Below are positions 35,809-44,450 of a stretch of DNA of 60,078 nucleotides, in pieces. The DNA comes from Paludibacteraceae bacterium (GTDB taxonomy: Bacteria; Bacteroidota; Bacteroidia; Bacteroidales; Paludibacteraceae), in NCBI GenBank assembly GCA_017630395.1, contig JAGBVI010000047.1, forward strand, positions 1 through 60,078. Direction: 5' to 3'. The translations under genes were made by a program, and so were the position numbers. The notes under the pieces were generated by a model. It made no database searches. It had not been told where the DNA came from and worked only from the letters and a program-made list of their open reading frames with translations. Position 1 is the stretch's first letter. Every line of letters starts with the position of its first letter.

Positions 35809-36201
35809 AGAAGTTGTTTAAATTTTATTTCGAGCATATTTGAGAGAGATTTTTAAATCTATTTTTACTCTTCTTTTGCAGAAAATAGTGGACTATTATC
35901 AAAAAAGGAAAATAAAAATAGGTTTAAGGTGAGTTCTATAAATTCACCGTTTAAAATTTAAAAAGTGTAAATCGCAGATTGATAAACTTTTCGGTAATTT
36001 TTGATTTCTTTCGGCAATTTGCTGCTTGTCAGTCGGTCACAGTGCTTGCACTGCTTCCTACTTTCGCTCAACAATTAACTCGAAATAAATTCAAAAATTC
36101 CTCGAAATGAATTTATAGAACCCACCTAAAAGAATCTCAAAGATGCCGAAAATAAGAGAGTGAAACTCTAATTTTTTTTTAAATAAAATTTAAACAGCTT
36201 T
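35809..36201. mobile_element. Composite element: family-1 copy B carrying a family-2 element
   Basis: The outer family-1 element has AGAAGTTGTTTAAATTTTAT at the left and an inverted AAATAAAATTTAAACAGCTT at the right. It is interrupted after GGTTTA by a 200-bp family-2 element, then resumes AAAGAATCTCAAAGATGCCG. Removing the insert and one TA gives GGTTTAAAAGAATC, the same length as GATTAAAAAGAATC in the uninterrupted copy at 43678. This fits insertion at a TA target. No ORF. Confidence 0.85.
35928..36126. mobile_element. Family-2 MITE-like element, full copy nested in family 1
   Basis: About 199 bp with inverted ends GGTGAGTTCTATAAATTCAC and TGAATTTATAGAACCCACC. The interior has a GCAGTGC/GCACTGT-type hairpin and CGAAATAAATTC blocks and no coding capacity. 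The left flank ends in TA(A) and the right flank begins with TA, as expected for TA-targeting elements such as IS630-derived MITEs. The assignment to IS630 is inference. Confidence 0.75.
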
Positions 36202-36232
36202 TAAGCCTTCATGGGCAATTTCTATAGGTAGC

Positions 36233-36427
36233 TTATTCAAACCTCAACAAAATTAACTCATAACAATTCAGAACAAATTCAATTGTTATCTTTCCTAACA
36301 AAAATAACACAAGAAAAATAGTCAAGAAAACTACAACTTGCGCCCTTATATCTTGGTATGCCAACCATGAAAAAAATTCTTTAAGCAAGATAAGAAATTT
36401 CCCATTCTTCTTAGGAGTTGTTTTCAT
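36233..36427 (-). CDS. Possible small membrane protein
   Basis: A 64-residue reading frame with a basic N-terminus (MKTTPKKNGK), a soluble stretch and one strong membrane helix at about residues 31-53 (VVVFLTIFLVLFLLG). It lies on the same strand as the ModF-like gene, 26 bp downstream of it and just before the composite repeat. I do not recognise the family. Composition is protein-like, but the size is small enough that chance cannot be excluded. Confidence 0.4.
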   Translation of the reverse strand: MKTTPKKNGKFLILLKEFFSWLAYQDIRAQVVVFLTIFLVLFLLGKITIEFVLNCYELILLRFE

Positions 36428-36453
36428 ACTCTAATTTTTACAACTTCTAATAT

Positions 36454-37917
36454 TTATCGATTATATTTTTCACTATTTTGTAGTTCAAACACCTTTCCAA
36501 CACAATTAGGAATCTCCTCCCTTTTATGTGTTACATATATCAAACTCTTACCCGACTGTTCTGAATATTGCTCAATCAACATTCTTGCTAACGATTTATG
36601 GTATATATCCAAACCATGCAAAGGTTCATCCAATATAAGCAAATTAGGATTTTTAACCATGGTTCGCGCTAATAAAACCAAGCGTTGCTCTCCTCCTGAA
36701 ATTTTCAAAAATGAACGGTCTTTCAAATAATCAATACGCAATAGTTTCATCCATTTTATAGCCAACTCATTCTGCTCTTCGTTGCAAGAACGAAACAAAC
36801 CAATTGTATCAAACAAACCTGATGCAACAATTTTCAGACAAGGCTGATCTTCTCTAAAATAGAGATGCATTTCCGACGAAATGTAACCTATATGTTTTTT
36901 GATATCCCAAATACTCTCACCACTACCTCGTTTTCTACCAAAAATTTCCAAATCCAAAGCATATCCCTTCGGATTGTCCGCTGCCAACAAACTCAATAAG
37001 ATTGATTTCCCGGAGCCGTTACGCCCCAACAATGCCCACTTCTCTCCTCTTCTTACCTCCCACGTCAAATTGGAAAAAACCTTAATATCCTTGTAGCTTA
37101 CATTTATATTCTTCATCCTAAACAAATAGTCCGACTCCACCTTATCTTCCCACAAAGGAATTGGTAATTCTGCTCTAAAATTTAGATTCGCCCTCTCTTC
37201 TTGGAATTCTTCAGGAGTATCAATCTCACGAAAGTGTAACTCTTCTGCCAATAAAAACCGATTGGCCACACGCGGAATTTCATTCTTGGCCGGAACTAGA
37301 AAAATCATATTTTGAAACGCAGCTAATTCCTCAAAAAAATCTTCCAATTCTTCTCGCATTTGAACATCTAAACCAATGAAGGGATTATCGAAAATCACCA
37401 ATTTAGGATGAGAAATCAATGCTAAAAAAATCAACAAACGTCGCAACTCTCCGGAAGAAAGCATTATAAGACGCTTAGATAACAATACATCCAAATGCAA
37501 CTTTTCACACAACCACGCAAGATATGATTCATCTTCCTTCACTTCCATCAATAACTCCTCCACAGTGGGTGTTGTTTCATTTTCTAAGGCATGAAACCGT
37601 TGCTGATAATACATATTCCTATAATCAGACAAAAGATAGGCCGACTCAAACGAAACTTTTTTTATCGCTTCTGTGGGATAAGACCACGCATATTTTTGTT
37701 TAACATTATCGTCCCAAAAGAGGTAATTAATCTCTCCTTTCCCTACTGCATACCTCCCGGATAAAAGATCTGCCAACAAGGTTTTTCCTGAACCATTCTT
37801 ACCCAAAACGCACCACTGCTCACCCTCTTTAATTTCCCAATCAACGCCCCTTGGAAAATTCATCCCAAAGATACGTGGTTGAGCTGCTTTCATTCTCACA
37901 ATACAATCCTGATTCAT
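36454..37917 (-). CDS. Double ABC-domain ATPase, ModF-like
   Basis: A cytoplasmic protein of 487 residues (from the ATG at 37917) with two ABC domains and no membrane part. Domain 1 has LGKNGSGKT near residue 36 and the degenerate signature LSSGELRR near 155. Domain 2 has LGRNGSGKS near 296 and ISGGEQRL near 405, followed by Walker B LLILDEP near 430. This layout matches ModF/PhrA-type proteins, proposed to act with molybdate transport or photorepair, but no Mo genes are nearby. A GTG two codons earlier directly abuts the smpB stop. Follows smpB in one unit. Confidence 0.85.
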   Translation of the reverse strand: MNQDCIVRMKAAQPRIFGMNFPRGVDWEIKEGEQWCVLGKNGSGKTLLADLLSGRYAVGKGEINYLFWDDNVKQKYAWSYPTEAIKKVSFESAYLLSDYRNMYYQQRFHALENETTPTVEELLMEVKEDESYLAWLCEKLHLDVLLSKRLIMLSSGELRRLLIFLALISHPKLVIFDNPFIGLDVQMREELEDFFEELAAFQNMIFLVPAKNEIPRVANRFLLAEELHFREIDTPEEFQEERANLNFRAELPIPLWEDKVESDYLFRMKNINVSYKDIKVFSNLTWEVRRGEKWALLGRNGSGKSILLSLLAADNPKGYALDLEIFGRKRGSGESIWDIKKHIGYISSEMHLYFREDQPCLKIVASGLFDTIGLFRSCNEEQNELAIKWMKLLRIDYLKDRSFLKISGGEQRLVLLARTMVKNPNLLILDEPLHGLDIYHKSLARMLIEQYSEQSGKSLIYVTHKREEIPNCVGKVFELQNSEKYNR

Positions 37918-37923
37918 ATGCAC

Positions 37924-38382
37924 TTACCTTTTCATTGCACGATCCATATTACGCTTATCATCTTTCTCTTTCAACGCATCACGCTTGTCATACGATTTTT
38001 TTCCTTTTGCTACAGCTATTTCCAATTTTGCCAATCCCTTCTCGTTGATAAACAACTTTGTAGGAACAACTGTAAATCCGGTATCTTTTGTTTGACGTCT
38101 TATCTTTAACAACTCTTTTTTTGATAACAATAATTTACGGTCTCTACGAGGTAAGTGATTATTGTAAGTACCATAAAAATATTCTGATATATTCATATTT
38201 TTCACCCACAACTCGCCATTATTAAAGAAACAAAATGTATCAACAAGACTTGCTTTGCCTAAACGAATGGATTTAATTTCTGTCCCCACTAAAACTATTC
38301 CGGCCTTATAAAAATCCACCAATTCATAGTCAAAAGAAGCTCTCTTATTACGAATCAAAACACTATTTTTAAGTTTCTCCAT
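37924..38382 (-). CDS. smpB: SsrA-binding protein SmpB
   Basis: Binds tmRNA and brings it to stalled ribosomes for trans-translation. The 152-residue protein has [29 protein letters not shown] near residues 12-40 (family core), [10 protein letters not shown] near 63 and the basic C-terminal tail [19 protein letters not shown] that enters the mRNA channel. Length is normal. It is immediately upstream of the ModF-like gene. Confidence 0.97.
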   Translation of the reverse strand: MEKLKNSVLIRNKRASFDYELVDFYKAGIVLVGTEIKSIRLGKASLVDTFCFFNNGELWVKNMNISEYFYGTYNNHLPRRDRKLLLSKKELLKIRRQTKDTGFTVVPTKLFINEKGLAKLEIAVAKGKKSYDKRDALKEKDDKRNMDRAMKR

Positions 38383-38409
38383 ATTTCAACATTATTAACG
38401 TAAAAAAAA

Positions 38410-38991
38410 TCAAGGTATCAATTTTAACATAATATTCTCAATACCTAAGGGAATACAATATAACAAAAGTAATGCTATCAAAGTAAACTTAACAGTCATA
38501 TCCTTATGTAAATTATCAAAAAGAATAACTGCACCTGTCCATATTAAATAGATAGCATAAAAATTCAACAAATAAAGAAACAGCATATTCGGAAACAATA
38601 ATACCAATGCCTTTATACACCACATAAGCGAAGAAGAGTATGCAAATAGCGTAAAACACTTATCTAAATCTCTCTCCATACTAAAAAAAGGTGATGCTAA
38701 TAATTCATTAAATATCAAAGTAACAACAAAAAAACCAAGAAAATACGCGATAAAAAATACAACTGCATTTTTTATTGATTCCAAAAACAAAGTAACAAAG
38801 TCTGCCTCAATTTCAAATAAGAAAGTTGAAATGGACCCTATCGTTGCACAAATAATCATCATGACAATCAGCGGAAAATAAAACTTATTTCTCAAAATGT
38901 TTCCATCTACATTTTCAGTTTTTATCGTTTCCCATGTCTCTTGAGGGTACACAATAAGGTCGAATATTCTAGCAAAAATCTGTTTTACCAT
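38410..38991 (-). CDS. Yip1-domain membrane protein
   Basis: A 193-residue inner-membrane protein with five predicted helices between about residues 30 and 188. The N-terminal motif DLIVYPQETWETI is typical of bacterial Yip1/DUF1282 proteins. Function unknown. It lies 27 bp upstream of smpB on the same strand and may share a transcript with it. Confidence 0.82.
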   Translation of the reverse strand: MVKQIFARIFDLIVYPQETWETIKTENVDGNILRNKFYFPLIVMMIICATIGSISTFLFEIEADFVTLFLESIKNAVVFFIAYFLGFFVVTLIFNELLASPFFSMERDLDKCFTLFAYSSSLMWCIKALVLLFPNMLFLYLLNFYAIYLIWTGAVILFDNLHKDMTVKFTLIALLLLYCIPLGIENIMLKLIP

Positions 38992-39261
38992 CTTACTACA
39001 ATTATTTATCGAAACAAATTATTTGTTATATTTTTTATACCTTCCAAAATCAACTCAACCGAAGCGATATGGACTATCATAAAGTGTACTCTTTTCGATT
39101 GTGATTTTATTCTATAATCAAGATCTGAAATTTTGAAAAAATTTACATCTAACCGACTCATATTCTACTAGTTAAATCTATACAATAAATTATTTACGAA
39201 TAGATTCACCGAAAAAATATCTTTCAAATTTATCTTGACCCAATTTATAAAAATCAACTAT

Positions 39262-39452
39262 AGAAGCTGTTTTAATTTTTTTTATTAAATCGATTTTGAG
39301 CTTCTCGTTTTTTTTCAGCATCTTTGAAGCGCTTTTTAAGCAATTTTATTATTCTTTTTTTATAATAGAGCACTATTTTCTACAACAAGAGAATAAAAAT
39401 AAATTTTAAAAACTCTCTCAAATATGCTCGAAATAAAATTTAAACAACTTCT
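39262..39452. mobile_element. Family-1 MITE-like element, copy C (full length)
   Basis: 191 bp from AGAAGCTGTTTTAATTTTTT to the inverted end AAATAAAATTTAAACAACTTCT, with a central long hairpin (TTATTCTTTTTTTATAATAG...). The flanks read ...CTATA|GAAGC and CTTC|TAATA, consistent with a TA target duplication if the element is taken as GAAG...CTTC. The left part is more diverged than in other copies. The remaining sequence between 38992 and 39261 is AT-rich with no recognisable feature. Confidence 0.8.
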
Positions 39453-39499
39453 AATAAAAATTATAACAAATACAACGCACAAAAATACAATAATTTTCT

Positions 39500-39507
39500 T
39501 ACTTTTG
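39500..39507 (+). promoter_or_regulatory. -7 promoter element of the PBP1A gene
   Basis: TACTTTTG, 25 nt before the ATG at 39532. Confidence 0.6.
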
Positions 39508-39531
39508 CTCTGAAAATATAATTTGATTGTC

Positions 39532-41916
39532 ATGGCAGAAAATAAAAAAATAAGTATTGGCATAAAAATACTGATCGGAGTATGGCTTTTGTTCATCATC
39601 GGTATTGTTGCTATTTTTCTTTTGTTTAAGTCAATTAATGATGGTAAAATAGGCTATCTACCTCCTATAGAGGAGTTACAAAACCCAAAAAACAAATTTG
39701 CATCCGAAATTTATTCGAGCGATGGAAAAGTTTTAGGTCGGTACTTTCAAAGTCAAGAAAACAGAGTTTATACTCCATACAAAGACCTATCCCCCTACTT
39801 GATAGATGCCTTGATATCAACTGAAGATATTAGATATTATGACCACTCGGGAATTGATGAAAAAGCATTGGCACGTGTGGGAGTAAAAACTTTATTAATG
39901 GGGCAAAGTGCCGGTGGAGGTAGTACTATCACTCAACAATTGGCAAAGTTGCTTTTTACCCCTACTGCAAAAACCAAATGGGAACGTGTTTACCAAAAAT
40001 TAACAGAATGGGTCATTGCTACTAAATTGGAAAAATATTATACCAAAGATGAAATTATTACGATGTATTTCAATAAGTTTGACTTTTTGAATAATGCAGT
40101 TGGTATAAAATCGGCTTCCCAAATCTATTTCAACAAAGCTCCTAACGAATTAAAAGTTGAAGAGGCTGCATTGTTGGTAGGTATGCTACAAAATCCTACT
40201 CGCTACAATCCGGTCAGAAATCGAACTAAAGAAGCGAGCAAGAATCGTAGAAATATTGTATTGTCTCAAATGGTTGTAAACAATAAACTGACTCAAGCTG
40301 AGTGCGATTCTTTGAGCGCCTTAGATATAACCTTGAACTACCAAAAAGTAGATCACAAATTGGGACTTGCGCCTTATTTCAGGGAATATCTACGCAAAGT
40401 CATGACTGCTAAAAAACCGGAACGAAGCAGATATCCCAAATGGATGAACCAAAAATACTACGAAGATTCATTGGCATGGGAAACTGATCCTCTCTTCGGT
40501 TGGTGCAACAAAAACACAAAACCGGATGGTTCTCCGTACAACTTATATGTGGACGGCTTAAAAATATATACTACGGTGGATTCTCGTATGCAACAGTATG
40601 CTGAAGAGTCTGTTGAAGAGTATTTAGGAGGGTATCTACAACCTTTGTTCTTCAAAGAGAAGAGCGGACTAAAAAATAAAAAAGCTCCGTTCTCAAATAA
40701 ATCAACACAGGCTCAAGTGGACTCCATCCTTTCAAAGGCTATAAAATTGACAGACCGCTATCGTTTCATGAAAAAAGCCGGTAAGAGTGATGCAGAAATC
40801 AAAGAGGCCTTTAATACGCCTATTGCAATGCAGGTTTTTGATTGGGAAGAAGGTAGCAAAGACACCGTTCTTTCTCCATTAGACTCCATACGATACCAAA
40901 AGTTCTTCTTGCGTTCCGGTATGATGTCGATTGATCCTCGAAACGGACACGTAAAAGCGTATGTTGGTGGGCCTAACTTCAACTACTTCCAATACGATAT
41001 GGTTAGTACCGGTCGTCGCCAAGTTGGTTCTACAATTAAACCTTATTTGTATGCTTTAGCCATGGAAGAAGGTATGTCTCCTTGCGATGAAGTTCCGAAT
41101 GTACAACCTCAAGTTTTACTTCCTTCCGGGGAGATTTGGGAACCAAGAAATGTACCATATGGGGAAGCCGGCAAAGAAGAGATTGGAAAAATGATTACCC
41201 TTAAACGAGGATTACAAACATCCAACAACTGGATTTCTGCTTACTTGATTAAACAATTAGAACCAGAGAGTTTTGCTAATATTTTGCATTCGTTCGGACT
41301 AAAAAATCACATTGATCCGGTTCCTGCTTTATGTTTGGGTATTGCTGATGTATCTATTAGTGAAATGGCTTCTGCCTACACTGCTTTTGCTAATAAAGGA
41401 ATTCATATCGAACCTTTGTTTGTTACTCGCATAGAAGACAACAACGGAAATGTAATCTCAACCTTTGTTCCTCGAATGAGTGAAATCTTGAGCGAAGAGA
41501 CTGCCTCAAAAATGACAGTAATGCTGCAAGGCGTAATCAATGGAGGAACAGGATTGCGACTAAGAACAAGACGATACGACTATAGTTTGGGTTGGGAAAC
41601 TGCAATTGCAGGAAAAACCGGAACTACCCAAAATAACTCAGACGGTTGGTTCATTGCTTATGTCCCAAGCCTAATTACCGGAGTATGGGTTGGTGGTGAA
41701 GATCGAGACATCCACTTTGATAATTTACGTCATGGTCAGGGCTCGGCAACAGCCCTTCCTATATGGGGTAAATTTATGAACAAAGTTTACAACGACTCCA
41801 CTTTAGGATACTCACGAACAGAACAATTCGTATTAAACAACAAATATGATTGCCCGAAAGGAGCATCCGAAACTATTACAGAAAGTGAAGATACTGAAAT
41901 GATTTTATTCGATTAA
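39532..41916 (+). CDS. Class A penicillin-binding protein 1A (glycosyltransferase/transpeptidase)
   Basis: A bifunctional peptidoglycan synthase of 794 residues. One N-terminal membrane helix (about residues 10-35). The GT51 domain is at about 65-240, with catalytic Glu in STEDIRYYDH and the motif GGSTITQQLAK. The transpeptidase domain is at about 430-770, with GSTIKP (SxxK), SNNW (SxN) and GKTGTTQ (KTG). Length is normal for PBP1A. The ATG at 39532 (MAENKKI) is preferred over a TTG at 39523 because it gives a better spacing from the promoter. The next gene begins 4 nt after its stop. Confidence 0.94.
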   Translation: MAENKKISIGIKILIGVWLLFIIGIVAIFLLFKSINDGKIGYLPPIEELQNPKNKFASEIYSSDGKVLGRYFQSQENRVYTPYKDLSPYLIDALISTEDIRYYDHSGIDEKALARVGVKTLLMGQSAGGGSTITQQLAKLLFTPTAKTKWERVYQKLTEWVIATKLEKYYTKDEIITMYFNKFDFLNNAVGIKSASQIYFNKAPNELKVEEAALLVGMLQNPTRYNPVRNRTKEASKNRRNIVLSQMVVNNKLTQAECDSLSALDITLNYQKVDHKLGLAPYFREYLRKVMTAKKPERSRYPKWMNQKYYEDSLAWETDPLFGWCNKNTKPDGSPYNLYVDGLKIYTTVDSRMQQYAEESVEEYLGGYLQPLFFKEKSGLKNKKAPFSNKSTQAQVDSILSKAIKLTDRYRFMKKAGKSDAEIKEAFNTPIAMQVFDWEEGSKDTVLSPLDSIRYQKFFLRSGMMSIDPRNGHVKAYVGGPNFNYFQYDMVSTGRRQVGSTIKPYLYALAMEEGMSPCDEVPNVQPQVLLPSGEIWEPRNVPYGEAGKEEIGKMITLKRGLQTSNNWISAYLIKQLEPESFANILHSFGLKNHIDPVPALCLGIADVSISEMASAYTAFANKGIHIEPLFVTRIEDNNGNVISTFVPRMSEILSEETASKMTVMLQGVINGGTGLRLRTRRYDYSLGWETAIAGKTGTTQNNSDGWFIAYVPSLITGVWVGGEDRDIHFDNLRHGQGSATALPIWGKFMNKVYNDSTLGYSRTEQFVLNNKYDCPKGASETITESEDTEMILFD

Positions 41917-41920
41917 AACC

Positions 41921-43216
41921 ATGGAAATTGCAAAGAGAGTATTAGGTAATATGGGCGTGTTAGGTCAATGGAGTAAACACGCACACGGATATTTTATGTT
42001 TCCAAAATTAGAAGGTGATTTGGGCCCTCAAATGACATTCAGAGGAAAAAATGTACTTAATTGGAGCATAAACAATTACTATGGCATGGCAAGCAATCCG
42101 GAGATTAAGGAGAAAGACATTGAATATGCTACCAAATATGGATTTTCAACTCCTATGGGTTCTCGCTTGATGACCGGACAAACAGTCCTCCACGAAGAAT
42201 TAGAAAGTAAAATTTCCGAATTTGTAAAAATGGAAGATGCTTTCGTCTTGAATTCGTTTTATCAAGGTATGATTTCCACCATCGACTCACTTTGCACAAA
42301 CAATGATGCTGTGGTCTATAGCATGGATGTTCACTCAAGTATAAAAGATGGTATCAGACTTCATTCTAATAGACGATTTATCTACACTCAACATAATATC
42401 TACAATATTGAAGAACAGGTGAAAAAAGCGTGTGCTGTAGCTGAAGAAAATGGTGGAGGTGTTTTATTTGTTACTGAAGGGGTTATCGGTGTGACCGGTG
42501 AATTTTCTCCTTTAGACAAAATCGTTGAATTAAAAGAAAAATATAACTTCTTACTCTTAGTGGAAGATGCTCACGGCTTTTGCACTATCGGTCCCAATAG
42601 AATCGGAGTAGCCGACTTTTACAATGTACAAGATAAAATTGACTTGATGGTTGGTACTTTCGGAAAAGCAATGGGGATAACAGGAGGATTTGTTGCAGGA
42701 AATGAAGATTTAATTAATTACCTTCGTTATAATATGAGGTCGCAAACTTTCTCGGAAGCTCTTCCTTCTGCAATTACTGCAAGTGCTATTTTTCGCTTGG
42801 ACTACATAAAAGAACATCCGGAACTTCAAACTCAACTTTGGACAATCACTAAAGCATTGCAAACAGGATTGCGCGAAGCTGGATTGGAAATTGGAAAAAC
42901 AGAGTCTATGGTAACTCCGGTCTACATGAACATGGAAAATATCCAAGAAGCTATTATGATGATGATGGATCTTCGGGAAACGTATGGTATTTTCTGCGTT
43001 AATATCGTCTATCCTTACATTGACGAGGGTAAAATCATGATTCGACTTATTCCTACTGCCATGCATACATTGGATGATGTAAATTATACCATTGACGCTC
43101 TAAAGAAAATTACAGAGAATGCACAAGCCGGAAAATATAAAAGTAACGAATCTTTGGAATTAAATGCTAACACTAACAAAGAAGAGGAGGATGGAGAAGA
43201 TGGAAATGAAGAATGA
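41921..43216 (+). CDS. Alpha-oxoamine synthase family PLP enzyme
   Basis: A 431-residue fold-type I PLP enzyme of the family that condenses an acyl-CoA with an amino acid (serine palmitoyltransferase, glycine C-acetyltransferase, BioF, HemA). DAHGFCTIG near 216-224 and the Schiff-base Lys in GTFGKAMGITGGF near 247 are clear. The sphingolipid enzyme Spt and glycine C-acetyltransferase are the likeliest matches; sequence alone does not decide. The final 20 residues are strongly acidic (KEEEDGEDGNEE). Starts 4 nt after PBP1A and overlaps the next gene. Confidence 0.85.
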   Translation: MEIAKRVLGNMGVLGQWSKHAHGYFMFPKLEGDLGPQMTFRGKNVLNWSINNYYGMASNPEIKEKDIEYATKYGFSTPMGSRLMTGQTVLHEELESKISEFVKMEDAFVLNSFYQGMISTIDSLCTNNDAVVYSMDVHSSIKDGIRLHSNRRFIYTQHNIYNIEEQVKKACAVAEENGGGVLFVTEGVIGVTGEFSPLDKIVELKEKYNFLLLVEDAHGFCTIGPNRIGVADFYNVQDKIDLMVGTFGKAMGITGGFVAGNEDLINYLRYNMRSQTFSEALPSAITASAIFRLDYIKEHPELQTQLWTITKALQTGLREAGLEIGKTESMVTPVYMNMENIQEAIMMMMDLRETYGIFCVNIVYPYIDEGKIMIRLIPTAMHTLDDVNYTIDALKKITENAQAGKYKSNESLELNANTNKEEEDGEDGNEE

Positions 43217-43679
43217 CGATAAAAAATTTATGAGAAAGGCTATTGCTATCTCCAAAAAAAGTATTGAAGAGGGCGGAGGCCCTTTTGGGGCTGTTATCGT
43301 AAAAGATGGTAAAATCGTTGCAAGCTCAAATAATAAAGTTACTATAAACAATGACCCTACGGCTCATGCAGAGGTTATGGCTATTAGAAAAGCTTGTAAA
43401 AAATTAAATACTTTCGATTTAAGCGGTTGTACGCTCTATGCTTCTTGCGAGCCATGCCCAATGTGCTTATCTGCCATGTATTGGGCTCACATAGACCGCT
43501 ATTTTTACGCCAACCAAAAGGAAGATGCCAAAGCTATAGATTTTGACGACAACTTTATCTACGAAGAGTTGGATAGAACTCCGGACAAAAGAAGTATGCC
43601 TCGCGAACAAATCCTTAGAGAAGAAGCTTTAGAAGCCTTTTATCAATGGAAAAATAAAGCAGACAAGATTGAGTATTAG
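43191..43679 (+). CDS. Guanine deaminase / nucleoside deaminase
   Basis: A zinc cytidine-deaminase-fold enzyme of about 162 residues. The zinc site is HAEVMAIRKAC and CEPCPMC. The C-terminal region (FDDNFIYEELD...) matches the bacterial guanine deaminase (GuaD/YkhA type) more than tRNA adenosine deaminase TadA. Possible starts are ATG 43191, 43200 or 43206; a GAGGAGG precedes. It overlaps the oxoamine synthase by 26 nt or less. Its TAG stop is formed in part by the first two bases of a family-1 element. Confidence 0.88.
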   Translation: MEKMEMKNDDKKFMRKAIAISKKSIEEGGGPFGAVIVKDGKIVASSNNKVTINNDPTAHAEVMAIRKACKKLNTFDLSGCTLYASCEPCPMCLSAMYWAHIDRYFYANQKEDAKAIDFDDNFIYEELDRTPDKRSMPREQILREEALEAFYQWKNKADKIEY

Positions 43680-43872
43680 AAGCTGTTTAAATTTTATTGA
43701 AAAAAAACACTTTAGAGTTTCACTCTCTTATTTTCGGCATCTTTAAGATTCTTTTTAATCTATTTTTATTATTCTTTTTTGATAATAGTCCACTATTAAC
43801 GACAAAAGAATAATAAAAATAATCTTAAAAATCTCTCTCAAATAGGCTCGAAATAAAATTTAAACAACTTCT
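43678..43872. mobile_element. Family-1 MITE-like element, copy D (best full-length copy)
   Basis: 195 bp with inverted ends AGAAGCTGTTTAAATTTTAT and its complement ATAAAATTTAAACAACTTCT. The interior folds as a long imperfect hairpin: the 11-bp ATTATTCTTTT arm is repeated inversely (AAAAGAATAAT) around GATAATAGTCCACTATTA, and flanking AAGATTCTTTTTAATC pairs with the opposite arm. The first two bases are the last bases of the deaminase stop codon. No ORF. Confidence 0.88.
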
Positions 43873-43902
43873 TAATCAGTTCACTCGTAAAACAAGAACA
43901 AT

Positions 43903-44277
43903 ATGAAAAAAATAATTTTTATTCTATTTACTATAATGACATCATTGATAGTTTCTGCTCAAGATGGAAGTTTTCAATCTGTAAATAATGATGAATTTTC
44001 AAAAATCATCAAAAAGAAAAGAGTGCAAATCATCGATGTTAGAACTCCGCAAGAGTACAACACCGGACATCTCCCGAAAGCAATAAATATAGACATGAGA
44101 CAAGCTGACTTTCAAGAAAAAGCCGGAAAAGAACTTAAAACTAAATATCCTGTTGCAGTGTATTGTCGCTCCGGAAGAAGAAGCAAAATTGCTGCCCAAA
44201 AATTAGTGACTCAAGGATTTGAAGTGTATGAACTGAATACCGGTATCGCACAGTGGAAAGGGGATATTGAAAAATAA
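43903..44277 (+). CDS. Periplasmic rhodanese-like protein
   Basis: A 124-residue protein with a signal peptide (about residues 1-20, ending VSAQ). The single rhodanese domain (about 28-122) has the active-site loop CRSGRRS, with Cys88 as the catalytic residue, and DVRTPQEYNTGHLPKA near 45-60. It may move sulfur or act as a thiol-redox protein in the periplasm; the partner is unknown. It stands alone after a family-1 element. Confidence 0.92.
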   Translation: MKKIIFILFTIMTSLIVSAQDGSFQSVNNDEFSKIIKKKRVQIIDVRTPQEYNTGHLPKAINIDMRQADFQEKAGKELKTKYPVAVYCRSGRRSKIAAQKLVTQGFEVYELNTGIAQWKGDIEK

Positions 44278-44321
44278 CAGCGGGAATCGTAGTAAAATAA
44301 TTTTAGGTAAAAATGCATTTA

Positions 44322-44419
44322 TTGGTGTCCGCTAAAAGTTAAAACAGGTGAAATATGTCTCCGCAGTGCCCATAAATAGGTGTTGCCGATTCATTTTTCA
44401 AAAACTTACCGGACACCTA
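44322..44419. repeat. 98-bp inverted-repeat element with GGTGTCCG ends
   Basis: Left end TTGGTGTCCGCTAAAAGTT and right end AACTTACCGGACACCTA are inverted copies over about 8 perfect and further imperfect bases. The flanks also pair (AAAATAATTTTA on the left and TAAAATTATTTT on the right). No coding capacity. It may be a small IS remnant or MITE of a third family, or a fold-back terminator for the neighbouring minus-strand gene. Confidence 0.5.
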
Positions 44420-44450
44420 TAAAATTATTTTGTTTTATATAGAAGCCGCC

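Noticed and set aside
36211-36232. TTTCTATAGG motif next to the composite element
   Set aside because: Only a weak match to the family-2 end and no partner end; left out.
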